64,000 nt of DNA from positions 18,769-82,768 of the forward strand of contig NZ_FQUG01000006.1 in NCBI RefSeq assembly GCF_900129225.1, written 5' to 3'. Under the pieces are notes generated by a model. That model had not been told where the DNA came from. It did not search any database and worked only from the letters and a program-made list of their open reading frames with translations. Positions 1 to 7,164 of this stretch are shown here, one piece after another (within the stretch, counting starts at the first letter, position 1; every line of letters begins with the position of its first letter). Made by a program: the position numbers and the translations under genes. This DNA comes from Schwartzia succinivorans DSM 10502 (GTDB lineage: Bacteria; Bacillota; Negativicutes; Selenomonadales; Selenomonadaceae).

Positions 1-338
1 TTAACCGTCAGTTTTGATGCACCTTTTGGGGAATCGTTTTCGTTGTGCTCATATCCGTGATGAATATGCGGCATCATTCCCGCATGTCCATGCTGAAGGT
101 CAATCTGCTTTTCCTTCTTATTTGACTTGTCGTAATATGAAATATACTTCGGCTCCCCCGTAACTCTATCAAGCGTCACGTACACTCTGTTATTTGTCAT
201 GGTTTCTTTGGGAGCTTTCGTATTCCCGTTATTAACAACCACAAATTTTATGTTTCCATATGTAAGCAGCGATGAATACTCTGACCCATATCTTTTTCCC
301 TGTACACTCACACCGGAGCTGCTTCCTCTTCCACCCAT
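1..338 (-). CDS. Phage-like structural protein, N-terminal part (cut by window edge)
   Basis: An open frame runs from an ATG at 338 to the window edge without a stop, giving about 112 residues. The protein begins MGGRGSSSGVSVQGKRYGSE; glycine/serine-rich starts of this kind are common on uncharacterised phage-derived proteins of Clostridia and Negativicutes. The rest is polar, with a lysine-rich segment and a histidine-rich stretch near residues 80-92. The start codon overlaps the stop of the DUF4417 gene by one base (TAATG), so the two are translationally coupled. The exact function is not recognised and the C-terminal part lies outside the window. Confidence 0.5.
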   Translation of the reverse strand, partial: MGGRGSSSGVSVQGKRYGSEYSSLLTYGNIKFVVVNNGNTKAPKETMTNNRVYVTLDRVTGEPKYISYYDKSNKKEKQIDLQHGHAGMMPHIHHGYEHNENDSPKGASKLTV

Positions 339-961
339 TACCTACCCACCTTTCCGAAGGCAGGATAATCTACGGCGATTATATTCCCTTCCATTTCCTC
401 AAATGGTCTGCCAACGCAAAGAATCGCTTCTGGCTCAATTCTTCGAAGCATTTCTCTATATCCGGCCAAAAATTCCTCCTTTGCGTGCTTACATCCTATC
501 ATTCCTATTGCAACGGTTGACCCCTTTTCTACTGCATCAAAGCAAAAATCATAAGACGCCTTCGTGCTCCAGCCAATTGTCGGAATAACTTTAACTCCCT
601 GACTTTGCCAAAACGCACCGCACCATCTGCTGTGACCAACACTCTCTATCTGACGCCAATAATTCATGTCTGCGTAAGCAGAGAAATCCGGAGTGCACGC
701 AAACATGTATTGTGAAACCTTTTCCAAAAATTTCTCCGGATTATTATAGGCTGCTAAAAATTTATAGTCATCTACAAAAAAATGCAGTCCCTTTTTCCTG
801 TTTTCCTCGCTATCATTATATTTTGCGTCAGTTGCGGAAATGAGCCTAATTTTGAACAAATCAACGTCCTGTTTCCTTATACGCGGAAATTGGAATTTCC
901 CCTCTGTTTCAAATTCATTTCGAAGGAACAGAGGATTACTACGGTAATCTTTTGATTTCAT
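338..961 (-). CDS. DUF4417 family protein
   Basis: A 207-residue protein matching the DUF4417 pattern: an N-terminal NEFETEG segment, a central region with SRWCGAFWQSQG and PTIGW, and a C-terminal 'CVGRPFEE' stretch. These proteins are common in phage-like and conjugative regions of Firmicutes; their biochemical role is unknown. I place the start at the ATG at 961, which has a GTGAGG ribosome site nine bases upstream; the frame is open back to a TTG at 1003, but that has no ribosome site. The ribosome site sits in the 3' arm of a hairpin (see 971-1033). It is coupled to the downstream phage-like gene by a TAATG overlap. Confidence 0.8.
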   Translation of the reverse strand: MKSKDYRSNPLFLRNEFETEGKFQFPRIRKQDVDLFKIRLISATDAKYNDSEENRKKGLHFFVDDYKFLAAYNNPEKFLEKVSQYMFACTPDFSAYADMNYWRQIESVGHSRWCGAFWQSQGVKVIPTIGWSTKASYDFCFDAVEKGSTVAIGMIGCKHAKEEFLAGYREMLRRIEPEAILCVGRPFEEMEGNIIAVDYPAFGKVGR

Positions 962-970
962 ATTTATTTT

Positions 971-1033
971 CCTCACTTTCTTACGTGAGGATACGAAACT
1001 CAACTGCTTGTTTGAAGAATATCCGTATCCTCA
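971..1033 (-). promoter_or_regulatory. Leader with two mutually exclusive hairpins over the DUF4417 ribosome site
   Basis: Read along the minus strand, TGAGGATACG (1033-1024) can pair with CGTATCCTCA (995-986). The CCTCAC part of that second arm (990-985) can instead pair with GTGAGG (976-971), which is the ribosome site of the ATG at 961. The two pairings share the same bases and cannot form together. One would expose the ribosome site and the other would hide it, as in translational attenuators. Pairing is seen in the sequence; the regulatory role is inferred. Confidence 0.45.
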
Positions 1034-1164
1034 AATTTGTTGAATAAACCCTGCTATTGGTAGTAGCGAAGTTTATCTATGCCCAGGTATTGCCGTATTT
1101 CAACCCCCTTTCTCCGTAGCTTTACACACCAAACAAATAAATCACATAGCCGCTCACCTCCTAA

Positions 1165-2253
1165 TCAATTTCTTATTATTCCCAACAAATCATAGTAGTA
1201 AAATGTCCTGTTTCTCTGTTTGCCATTTGTATATAAGATTTTGTTCTCCAGAAGGATATTTAGGAATCTGTTCAATGTAGCCGTTGGCATCTTCAGCATA
1301 TTGGAAAGCTGTTTCACAGTCGTAACGGGGCATTTGTAAAGTGAGGTTATCACTTGAACAATATTAGGAGAATTAGATTTTTCCATCGCTAAGCTCAAGT
1401 GCTTTTCATACAGATTATTTATTTCTGAAATAATCATTATGTACTTGTCGCACTGCTTGGCTACCGTCTCTAGGAAAAACTTAATCCACTCGTTCCAATC
1501 ATTATTTGTTCTTATATTCGTGAGCAATGTATAGTATTTGTGTTTGTCGTGTTCCAATGCCTCACTGATAAAAAAGCACGGCAAATCTATCTGCTTCTTA
1601 TAGAACAAATACATCGGAATAAGCATTCTGCCTACACGCCCGTTACCGTCCATGAAAGGATGTATCGTTTCAAACTGCGCGTGTATAATCGCAGTACGTA
1701 CTAACGGTCTGTACGAATCATTAGGGTTATTCATATATTCAATTAAATTCGCCATCAGCTCATGAACTTCTTCCGCAGCCGGCGGAATAAACGTAATTGT
1801 ATGCACGGGATCATTTTTCCCTATATAATTTTGCTTCACTCTATACTTTCCAATAAGCTCTGGTTTTCTTACATTTCCACGCATCAATGCTATATGCATC
1901 TCATAGAAAAAATCGTCAGTGAATTTTTCTCTCGCAAGTATCCTATACCCCAATGTCGTTGCATAATGATAATTCAACACTTCATTCAGATTTTGATCAT
2001 TTGTTTTTTCTTCCGTCTGATATGTGAGCACACCGTCCAAAGTTGCCTGAGTTCCTTCAATTGCAGAGGATGCTAATGCCTCCTTCTGCTGCAGCGTTGG
2101 CATAAACCACTCACTACCAAGTTTGCTGTCATGAATTTTTTCCTTATATACTTCCAGTTTAGCTGTAGCATCAATTAATTCTTCCACAAAATACGAATAA
2201 TCTATTACTCCGCTAGGCAAAGGCAATTTACTTGCTTTGTAAGACTCATTCAT
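1165..2253 (-). CDS. Fic family protein (AMPylase-type)
   Basis: A Fic/DOC-family protein of 362 residues that would transfer AMP, or another nucleotide part, to a target protein hydroxyl. The active-site loop HPFMDGNGRVGR matches the family motif HPFx(D/E)GNGRxxR. An N-terminal Fic_N region contains SSAIEG, matching the inhibitory-helix motif (S/T)xxxE(G/N), so this is an N-terminally self-inhibited (class II) Fic protein. The C-terminal 70 residues look like a winged helix. I choose the ATG at 2253 because AAAGGAGG lies nine bases before it; the frame is open back to 2307. It stands alone, with no separate antitoxin gene, as expected for class II Fic proteins. Confidence 0.9.
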   Translation of the reverse strand: MNESYKASKLPLPSGVIDYSYFVEELIDATAKLEVYKEKIHDSKLGSEWFMPTLQQKEALASSAIEGTQATLDGVLTYQTEEKTNDQNLNEVLNYHYATTLGYRILAREKFTDDFFYEMHIALMRGNVRKPELIGKYRVKQNYIGKNDPVHTITFIPPAAEEVHELMANLIEYMNNPNDSYRPLVRTAIIHAQFETIHPFMDGNGRVGRMLIPMYLFYKKQIDLPCFFISEALEHDKHKYYTLLTNIRTNNDWNEWIKFFLETVAKQCDKYIMIISEINNLYEKHLSLAMEKSNSPNIVQVITSLYKCPVTTVKQLSNMLKMPTATLNRFLNILLENKILYTNGKQRNRTFYYYDLLGIIRN

Positions 2254-2660
2254 CAGCATTAACCCTCCTTTCAACTCGATTATACCAGAATAAGAATCAT
2301 TTTTCAAGATTTTTGATTCTTATTTTCTTATAGCTATCTTTTTTATTCATTTTTCCTTTTATCGTTATCATGTAAAATCATACTAATTTGCAAAACTCGC
2401 TAAAATTCAAGCAAACAGAAACATTAGAATGATTCTTGCTCTCGTAAATGAGTCTAACTTGAAATGCACTACGACGGCATACCCCTCTTTGCCATCTATG
2501 CAGTAAAATAAACTCTTATCCCTTCCCCCGGCAGACTAAAACTCGTCCTGTCGGGGACTTTTTTACCTTTTATTTATTTTTCACTTATCGTACAATAAAA
2601 AAAACGATACATGTGTATAAGGAACTATTTATTTATTATTTTTTCAGGGAGGGAAAAATA
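2254..2660. other. Intergenic region with promoter-like DNA and a terminator
   Basis: About 400 bases between two divergent genes. It holds a strong plus-strand terminator (2525-2568) with no recognised gene before it, and AT-rich DNA just ahead of the 2661 gene. No coding frame here has a convincing ribosome site. Confidence 0.5.
2525..2568 (+). terminator. Intrinsic terminator without an obvious upstream gene
   Basis: A GC-rich inverted repeat, CCCCGGCAGAC against GTCCTGTCGGGG, is followed by ACTTTTTT on the plus strand. No plus-strand gene precedes it in the intergenic space, so it either ends an unseen small RNA or insulates the gene at 2661 from upstream transcription. Confidence 0.6.
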
Positions 2661-4046
2661 ATGATGATCGAAAAGGATTCCGCAGGTTCCATGAGTTCCA
2701 TGCTGTCAGCAGGCTACAACATAGGAAAATACACGGGGACACTGGCAGAAAAGCTTCAGAAGGCGCGCGTGGATGAGCGTCAGGAGATGGAGCGGGCAGT
2801 CCACAACATCCAAAATCCTGCGGGGCAGGGAAACAAGCTTGAGCACCCTGTGGGCATTGGAGGAAAGCTGGAAAATATTTCCCCTTCGATGACAGGAAAG
2901 CTTGATACCGAGCACACATGGGACAAGCAGCCCTATGCCGTAGAAATCAGCGTTCAGGGACGTGAAATGCAAAAGCAGTCAAACCCTGATATCAGCAAAG
3001 AGGGCCTGGAAATACTGAAGAGAGTAAACCCCAATATCAGCGAGGACGCGATTAAGAATCCTGCCGGGCTGCCTGATATAACATCGGTTGACTCTGCCCA
3101 CTACCGCTGGACCAAGGAAGACGGTATCGTTGAAAAAATGACCGTGGAGGAAGAAATCGAAATGAGAAAGGCGACTGCCGCCACCGCCATTCATAACAAC
3201 CTCAGCGGACACATAAGCGACATCATAGGGCAAATCCTGAAACCCTACGATACATACGAGGAAGCGGCATACGAGCTTTACATTAAGGGGCAGGATAATA
3301 CATGGCTAGGCACGGATGATGAGCTTCGCGTCACATGGTATCTCAGGAACAGCGAAGGCAATCTCCCCGGACGTTTCGGTCAGTTCGCAAACGCTCTTAA
3401 CAACTACCTTGATGTCTTTGGAAAGGATGCCGAGTATTTCACCAAGCTCGACGAAGCGCTGAGCAAGCTGGAGGACGGCGACAACGCTCTTGTTGCTGAA
3501 ATGCGCAAGATGATTGCCCAGGTGCAGAGCGGAAACAGAATAAACACCAACAGCGAAGAGTTTAACGAAGATGTCAAAACAGCCGTAGCCAAGGTCTACA
3601 GGCAGGACGAAGAAGAAATGGACGCCAAGCCCAACAAGAAAAAGGACGCGGTGCAGGCGCAGGGAAAAAACGGACTTTCCTTTGACGAACTGAGAATGAT
3701 GTCCTTGGAAGAGGACAAGGAAACCCTTGATAAAATGATGGGCAGGGATAGCGAAGATTCCTCCAAAAAAGACCTCAGCTCCCTTCTCGACAAAAACAAA
3801 AAGACAGATGAAACTGACGGTACAAAGGAACGCATCCGCCAGCTGAACAAGGATTTGCTGAAGGACGCAGAAAAAGAAGGCTCGGACCCCCTCATACCGA
3901 CAGGAAAGGATGCTGAGGAAAAAGAAAAACACCCTATCGACCCTGCCGAACAGAAAAAGCAGGAATCAATAGCTGCTTCATGGAAAAAAATCCGAGATGA
4001 ATACGGCTGGGGCCCGAAGCCCGGTACGCTGTCTATGGATGAATGA
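2661..4046 (+). CDS. Unrecognised 461-residue hydrophilic protein
   Basis: A long, highly charged protein with no signal peptide and no membrane segment. Residues 1-160 are rich in Gly, Asn and Gln. The middle has a more ordered region, and the last 170 residues are strongly Lys/Asp/Glu-rich and probably disordered or coiled. The start is the ATG at 2661 behind GGGAGGG; the frame is open 16 codons further upstream, but without a ribosome site. A strong terminator follows directly at 4049, so it appears monocistronic. Its composition is reminiscent of secreted or phage tail-associated proteins of anaerobes, but I cannot name a family. Confidence 0.6.
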   Translation: MMIEKDSAGSMSSMLSAGYNIGKYTGTLAEKLQKARVDERQEMERAVHNIQNPAGQGNKLEHPVGIGGKLENISPSMTGKLDTEHTWDKQPYAVEISVQGREMQKQSNPDISKEGLEILKRVNPNISEDAIKNPAGLPDITSVDSAHYRWTKEDGIVEKMTVEEEIEMRKATAATAIHNNLSGHISDIIGQILKPYDTYEEAAYELYIKGQDNTWLGTDDELRVTWYLRNSEGNLPGRFGQFANALNNYLDVFGKDAEYFTKLDEALSKLEDGDNALVAEMRKMIAQVQSGNRINTNSEEFNEDVKTAVAKVYRQDEEEMDAKPNKKKDAVQAQGKNGLSFDELRMMSLEEDKETLDKMMGRDSEDSSKKDLSSLLDKNKKTDETDGTKERIRQLNKDLLKDAEKEGSDPLIPTGKDAEEKEKHPIDPAEQKKQESIAASWKKIRDEYGWGPKPGTLSMDE

Positions 4047-4048
4047 TA

Positions 4049-4081
4049 AAAAAACGCCGACAATCCCGTCGGCGTTTTTTG
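4049..4081 (+). terminator. Bidirectional intrinsic terminator
   Basis: AACGCCGAC and GTCGGCGTT form a perfect stem around AATCCC, with A and T runs on both sides, so it can end both the plus-strand gene at 2661-4046 and the minus-strand nucleotidase gene. A near copy lies at 6893-6924. Confidence 0.85.
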
Positions 4082-4101
4082 TACCCATTAGCAGATATTT
4101 T

Positions 4102-4728
4102 TTAGCCAAACCGCTTCAATGTTTCCTTGGCAGAGATGAACAAAATACCTGTCCCGCCAGCTTTTTCCCACTCCTTGATATTTTTCTCATAATCATCTAT
4201 CAGAATGCAGTCTCTCCCGGTAACATAATTTTTCTTTTCTTCCCTGTAAACGATATTGACCTTGATGTGCTCCCCAAGGTTTCTGCGTACCCATTCGATT
4301 TTATCATCAGCGGCTGTGTCAATACCCCTTCTCGGCTTAGGAATACCGCTCAAAATTTCACAGGCACCCGGGTATTTTTTATCAAGCAGCTGAAACATCT
4401 CCCTGGCACCATCGCAAAACTCCAGCTTATTATAATGCCTTTAATCAAAGTTTGCCATAGGCAAACTTTCCTCTGCGGCATTTCAACGAGGCGGGAGATA
4501 TGCTCACCGCCTGTTATTTGTCTTAACCCCCACTTACAGAAGTGGGGGACATCTTGGGGCCGAGTTATAAAAATGCTCTACCGCCCTAATGGCCCCAAAC
4601 AAACGGTCATCGTCGCCTTTATTTTTATTACTCTGATCAACAGGCTCCATTCCGCATAATTCCCTTACACCTCGATCAAAATCTGCCAATACTCCGTCCA
4701 AATCAAAATATATCTTTTGTATTTCCAT
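4102..4728 (-). pseudogene. 5'-nucleotidase (HAD, NT5C-type) broken by a small element
   Basis: The N-terminal half (4728 down to about 4570) begins MEIQKIYFDLDGVLADFD, the HAD motif I with the two catalytic aspartates. The C-terminal half contains SGIPKPRRGIDTA, an NIVYREEKK segment and DCILIDDYEKN (motif IV). Both halves are in the same frame. Between them lies a 130-bp insertion (4435-4564), flanked by TTATA on both sides, that brings an in-frame TAA at 4534-4536. Removing the insertion and one TTATA restores an uninterrupted protein of about 163 residues reading through EHFYNKLEFCDG. The intact family dephosphorylates (deoxy)nucleotides or related small molecules. Confidence 0.85.
4435..4564. 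mobile_element. MITE-like 130-bp element with TTATA target duplication
   Basis: This sequence interrupts the HAD gene and is bordered by identical TTATA pentamers (4430-4434 and 4565-4569). It contains a hairpin, AAGTTTGCC/GGCAAACTT (4448-4468), and a second hairpin, CCCCCACTT/AAGTGGGGG (4527-4548). It has no coding capacity. The core shared with the tandem repeat at 43644-43900 includes the hairpin plus TGATTAAAGGCATTAT. The clean duplication and the restored frame argue for insertion rather than random divergence. Confidence 0.75.
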
Positions 4729-4827
4729 ATATGTGCCCCCGTATATATTCCATGCAATAATATATCTCTGTTAAGCTAACCCTGCATATATTTCGTGATA
4801 CCTTGCGGTATTCGCCCGGAATTTGGC

Positions 4828-4986
4828 TTAATGAGCCATCAAGCTCTTGATAACCTTTTCCGGCAATTCGGGATATGTCTCTTTGTAGATTGCTCCGACT
4901 TCCTCCGGCGTTTTCGCCTTGGAGAGCTTCTTGTACATCGCGGACAGTTTCTTTTCTATTGAGTAAAACTCTTCTCTCGTTACCAT
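4828..4986 (-). CDS. Small conserved-looking 52-residue protein
   Basis: A small frame with a strong GGAGG ribosome site eight bases before the ATG at 4986. The product starts MVTREEFYSIEKKLSAMYKK and is rich in Lys and Glu, predicted mostly helical, and ends ...SLMAH. An overlapping larger frame on the same strand lacks such a start and has a poor composition, so this one is preferred. It lies between the protease gene and the broken nucleotidase gene on the same strand. Function unknown; small helical proteins like this are common in mobile-element regions. Confidence 0.6.
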   Translation of the reverse strand: MVTREEFYSIEKKLSAMYKKLSKAKTPEEVGAIYKETYPELPEKVIKSLMAH

Positions 4987-5039
4987 AACAACCGCCTCCT
5001 TCGTTATGATTTAACAACAATCTGCTTTCCGTCTATTGA

Positions 5040-5951
5040 TTAATTAATCTTTTCATTCTCCTTAGGGAACTTTTCGATGACCTTCAACCCTATACGGATA
5101 TTCCCGTCTTTGTGTATTACATTTTCAATGCAGCCTGCTGCTTTTAGAATCGTATCAATACTCACCGGCGGAATCTGCCCATGCTCTTCTTTATAGCCTG
5201 CTAAATAATCTACAGTACCCGGATTATCTATTCCCAAGCGGTTACAGCATATCCAGCATGCAGTTTCAGCTTCAAATTCTTCAATTTCCTTGGTCAGGTC
5301 ATCGCGCACAGGAATGTGCTTCATGCCGAAGGTACCTAGGTGTCCGCAGAAGAAGTGCCCTAATTCGTGCAAAACAGTTATGAATTTCTCAGTAGGCTTG
5401 AGGCTGCTGTTTACGACAATACAGGCATGCTGCTCAACAAAATGATTCGCTACGCTTGTCGTTTTTACGAGATGTTTTGAATCTATTCTTTCCATCCTTA
5501 TGATCTGGCCGCCCATTGTCGTTCCATAGGGTTCTTCACGGTAGCGGATTCCCTCACGGTGAAGCTTTTCGGTGAAATCATACAGAGTTTCCGCATCCAC
5601 TACCTGCTCGGCACGAAACGGCTCCACGAAATGCTTGCGTATCATTTCATCCGTCACTTCACGCCCCTCCGTGTCCCCATATTCATATACAAATGAAATC
5701 GGCCCAAATGGACGCATAATGACAAGAGGTCGGCTTCCTGGTTTAGGATAGCGCCCAAAACGGTCTTTCCACTGACCGGCAGACAAAACCCATCTGCTCC
5801 CCGGCTTCTGCATCTGAACCAGCATAGCATTAAACGGTGCAAGGTTCGGAAGCGGCTTCAAGCTTTTCAACATATCCTGAAATGCGTCGATTTCCCTGTA
5901 TTCTCTTACTTCATCATATAATATATCAATCTGCGCCCGTGTATCTTTCAT
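5040..5951 (-). CDS. ArdC-like / ImmA-IrrE-type zinc metalloprotease
   Basis: A 303-residue protein with an N-terminal region resembling the ArdC antirestriction fold (LAPFNAMLVQMQKPGSRW, then RPLVIMRPFGPISFVYE). Its C-terminal metalloprotease domain has the zinc motif in VLHELGHFFCGH (HExxH, about residue 190) followed by EIEEFEAETACW, which supplies the third-ligand glutamates. Proteins of this type cleave repressors (ImmA in ICEBs1) or act in stress and antirestriction. The upstream 64-residue gene overlaps its start (ATGA). A longer paralogue is encoded at 40831-42123 next to a paralogue of the HTH protein at 6266. A 17-bp dyad lies upstream at 6246-6262. Confidence 0.8.
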   Translation of the reverse strand: MKDTRAQIDILYDEVREYREIDAFQDMLKSLKPLPNLAPFNAMLVQMQKPGSRWVLSAGQWKDRFGRYPKPGSRPLVIMRPFGPISFVYEYGDTEGREVTDEMIRKHFVEPFRAEQVVDAETLYDFTEKLHREGIRYREEPYGTTMGGQIIRMERIDSKHLVKTTSVANHFVEQHACIVVNSSLKPTEKFITVLHELGHFFCGHLGTFGMKHIPVRDDLTKEIEEFEAETACWICCNRLGIDNPGTVDYLAGYKEEHGQIPPVSIDTILKAAGCIENVIHKDGNIRIGLKVIEKFPKENEKIN

Positions 5952-6142
5952 TTTTCCACCTCAAAACGCTGTGTACTGCGATTCCGCCCGTCTGCATTTT
6001 CACTGCTTTCGTTTTTTCTCATCCATGTCCGCCAGTTTTCAACCGTCATTCGCCCGGTGCGTATCGGATAGGTGAGATGCTCAAGCTCTGACAAAAGCTT
6101 CTGCTCATCCTTTGCCGAAAGCAGCTCCGATTCTCTGTTCAT
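5948..6142 (-). CDS. Small 64-residue protein translationally coupled to the protease
   Basis: A short hydrophilic frame that begins MNRESELLSAKDEQK and ends ...FEVEK. Its stop overlaps the start of the protease gene as ATGA, which argues that it is translated. The ribosome site is weak (AGGTGAAG about nine bases before the ATG). It contains YPIRTGRMTVENWRTWMRK and is predicted helical. No family is recognised. The next plausible promoter element upstream is the dyad at 6246. Confidence 0.5.
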   Translation of the reverse strand: MNRESELLSAKDEQKLLSELEHLTYPIRTGRMTVENWRTWMRKNESSENADGRNRSTQRFEVEK

Positions 6143-6245
6143 GCCGATACTTCACCTTATTTCAAAGCAGTGACCATCTCATAATGAGATTTCGGCCTAC
6201 ACTATTTTTCTTACCTTTAGTCTAGCAAAACCAGATGCCGAACAG

Positions 6246-6262
6246 GTCGCTTTGATAGAGAC
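6246..6262. promoter_or_regulatory. 17-bp dyad operator candidate, copy 1
   Basis: The sequence GTCGCTTTGATAGAGAC is an imperfect palindrome centred on a G and is followed by ATTTTATT. Two relatives lie at 40064-40080 and 42186-42202. This copy is about 105 bases upstream of the 6142 start and just past the end of the HTH gene, placing it in the promoter region of the small-protein/protease operon. Confidence 0.45.
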
Positions 6263-6265
6263 ATT

Positions 6266-6748
6266 TTATTTTACAAGCAAAGGAAGGCCGTAGTGCGCCA
6301 GAAGTTCATTGACGACCATAACGTCATAGATTTGATTATCAAAGCAGAAACGTATAACAACGTCTTCCTTTTGCATTTTGTTCAACGAATAACCGATGAA
6401 GGAAAGAAATTCGTCGGCTTCTTCTCGTGAAAGATGAAGCGCCAGCGCAATAGCTATCGTCGTATTTTTGCCCGGATGGTATGATTTTTCGTTGCGGATT
6501 TTTGAAAACACACGGCGGTCCAGGCCCGCTTCCTTATATACATCAATATCCTCACGACCTTTTTTAATCAGCCATTCCCTTATATAATCTGCCAGTGACT
6601 GCTGTTCTTCCTGAATCGCTTCGTCCAGCTGCTGATAGCCATCGACGGATATGCTGTAATGAATATTTACCCGTTCATTAACACCTGTAGAGATATAATG
6701 TCGTGAAATATACGAATCCAGCGACTTTATTAACGATTCATCAAGCAT
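6266..6748 (-). CDS. HTH (XRE-like) stress/element regulator
   Basis: A 160-residue protein whose second half has an XRE-like helix-turn-helix pattern: RRVFSKIRNEKSYHPGK, then TTIAIALALHLSREEAD, then EFLSFIGYSLNK. The same C-terminal module occurs in uncharacterised proteins beside macro-domain and ImmA-like genes in Firmicutes. The start is set at the ATG at 6748 behind a GGAGG ribosome site; an alternative start lies seven codons upstream. A paralogue at 40152-40658 also sits next to an ArdC/ImmA-like protease, so the two genes form a repeated module. It probably regulates the protease operon or partners with the protease, as ImmR does with ImmA; that is inference. Confidence 0.7.
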   Translation of the reverse strand: MLDESLIKSLDSYISRHYISTGVNERVNIHYSISVDGYQQLDEAIQEEQQSLADYIREWLIKKGREDIDVYKEAGLDRRVFSKIRNEKSYHPGKNTTIAIALALHLSREEADEFLSFIGYSLNKMQKEDVVIRFCFDNQIYDVMVVNELLAHYGLPLLVK

Positions 6749-6892
6749 AAAGCATCCTCCCATCTGCATGTGCTTCTAATGTATTTATTAGACAATACGC
6801 CCTAAAATCCTGCATGTTTCAAAACTGATTTGTAGAAAAGAACAAAGAGAAGCACCTGTTCTCTCCCGTAATTTAAGGCATTATAACACTAA

Positions 6893-6952
6893 TAAAAACG
6901 CCGACAATCCCGTCGGCGTTTTTTATGCCCGTTGGCAAATATTTTTTAGCCA
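6893..6952. repeat. Duplicate of the terminator and gene end at 4049-4108
   Basis: This stretch repeats the terminator stem AACGCCGAC/GTCGGCGTT and the following bases up to ATTTTTTAGCCA, with about six mismatches to 4050-4108. In the first copy those bases are the 3' end of the nucleotidase gene; here no gene accompanies them. The 2.8-kb protease module is therefore bracketed by direct repeats. Confidence 0.7.
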
Positions 6953-6961
6953 TTTAGCGTA

Positions 6962-7030
6962 TTTTTGACTGGCGAGTTGGCACATTTTTAACTAGCCAGT
7001 TGGCACTTTTTTGACTGGCGAGTTGGCAGA
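6962..7030. repeat. Three 23-bp tandem repeats
   Basis: Three head-to-tail units with starts at 6962, 6985 and 7008, each a T run followed by GACTGGCGAGTTGGCA or a close variant (AACTAGCCAGTTGGCA in the middle). There are no unique spacers. They lie about 135 bases before the NERD gene start and could be iteron-like binding sites. Confidence 0.7.
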
Positions 7031-7164
7031 TTCCGTTTTCAATATAATTAAAACCATCCGTTCAACGGGTGGTTTGCCGTGTTATCCATTCACCTTGATT
7101 GAGTATGATACAATATGTATGTATTTGGAGAAGTTTAGACAATACGTACAGCAAGGAGATATAT

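Larger units (their letters stand above)
6749..7164. other. Repeat-rich intergenic region
   Basis: About 415 bases between divergent genes. It contains a second copy of the terminator and 3' end of the nucleotidase region (6893-6952), a GGCATTATAA stretch like that at the end of the small element (6876-6886), and three 23-bp tandem repeats (6962-7030). The last part supplies the promoter and ribosome site of the NERD gene. Confidence 0.6.

Noticed and set aside
3306..3932. A 208-codon minus-strand frame opposite the 2661 gene
   Set aside because: Antisense frame of a Lys/Glu-rich gene, giving a Phe/Leu/Ser-rich product; no ribosome site.
4703..5020. A 105-codon minus-strand frame near 4.8 kb
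   Set aside because: It overlaps the nucleotidase start, and a shorter frame (4828-4986) with a strong ribosome site and better composition occupies the same DNA.
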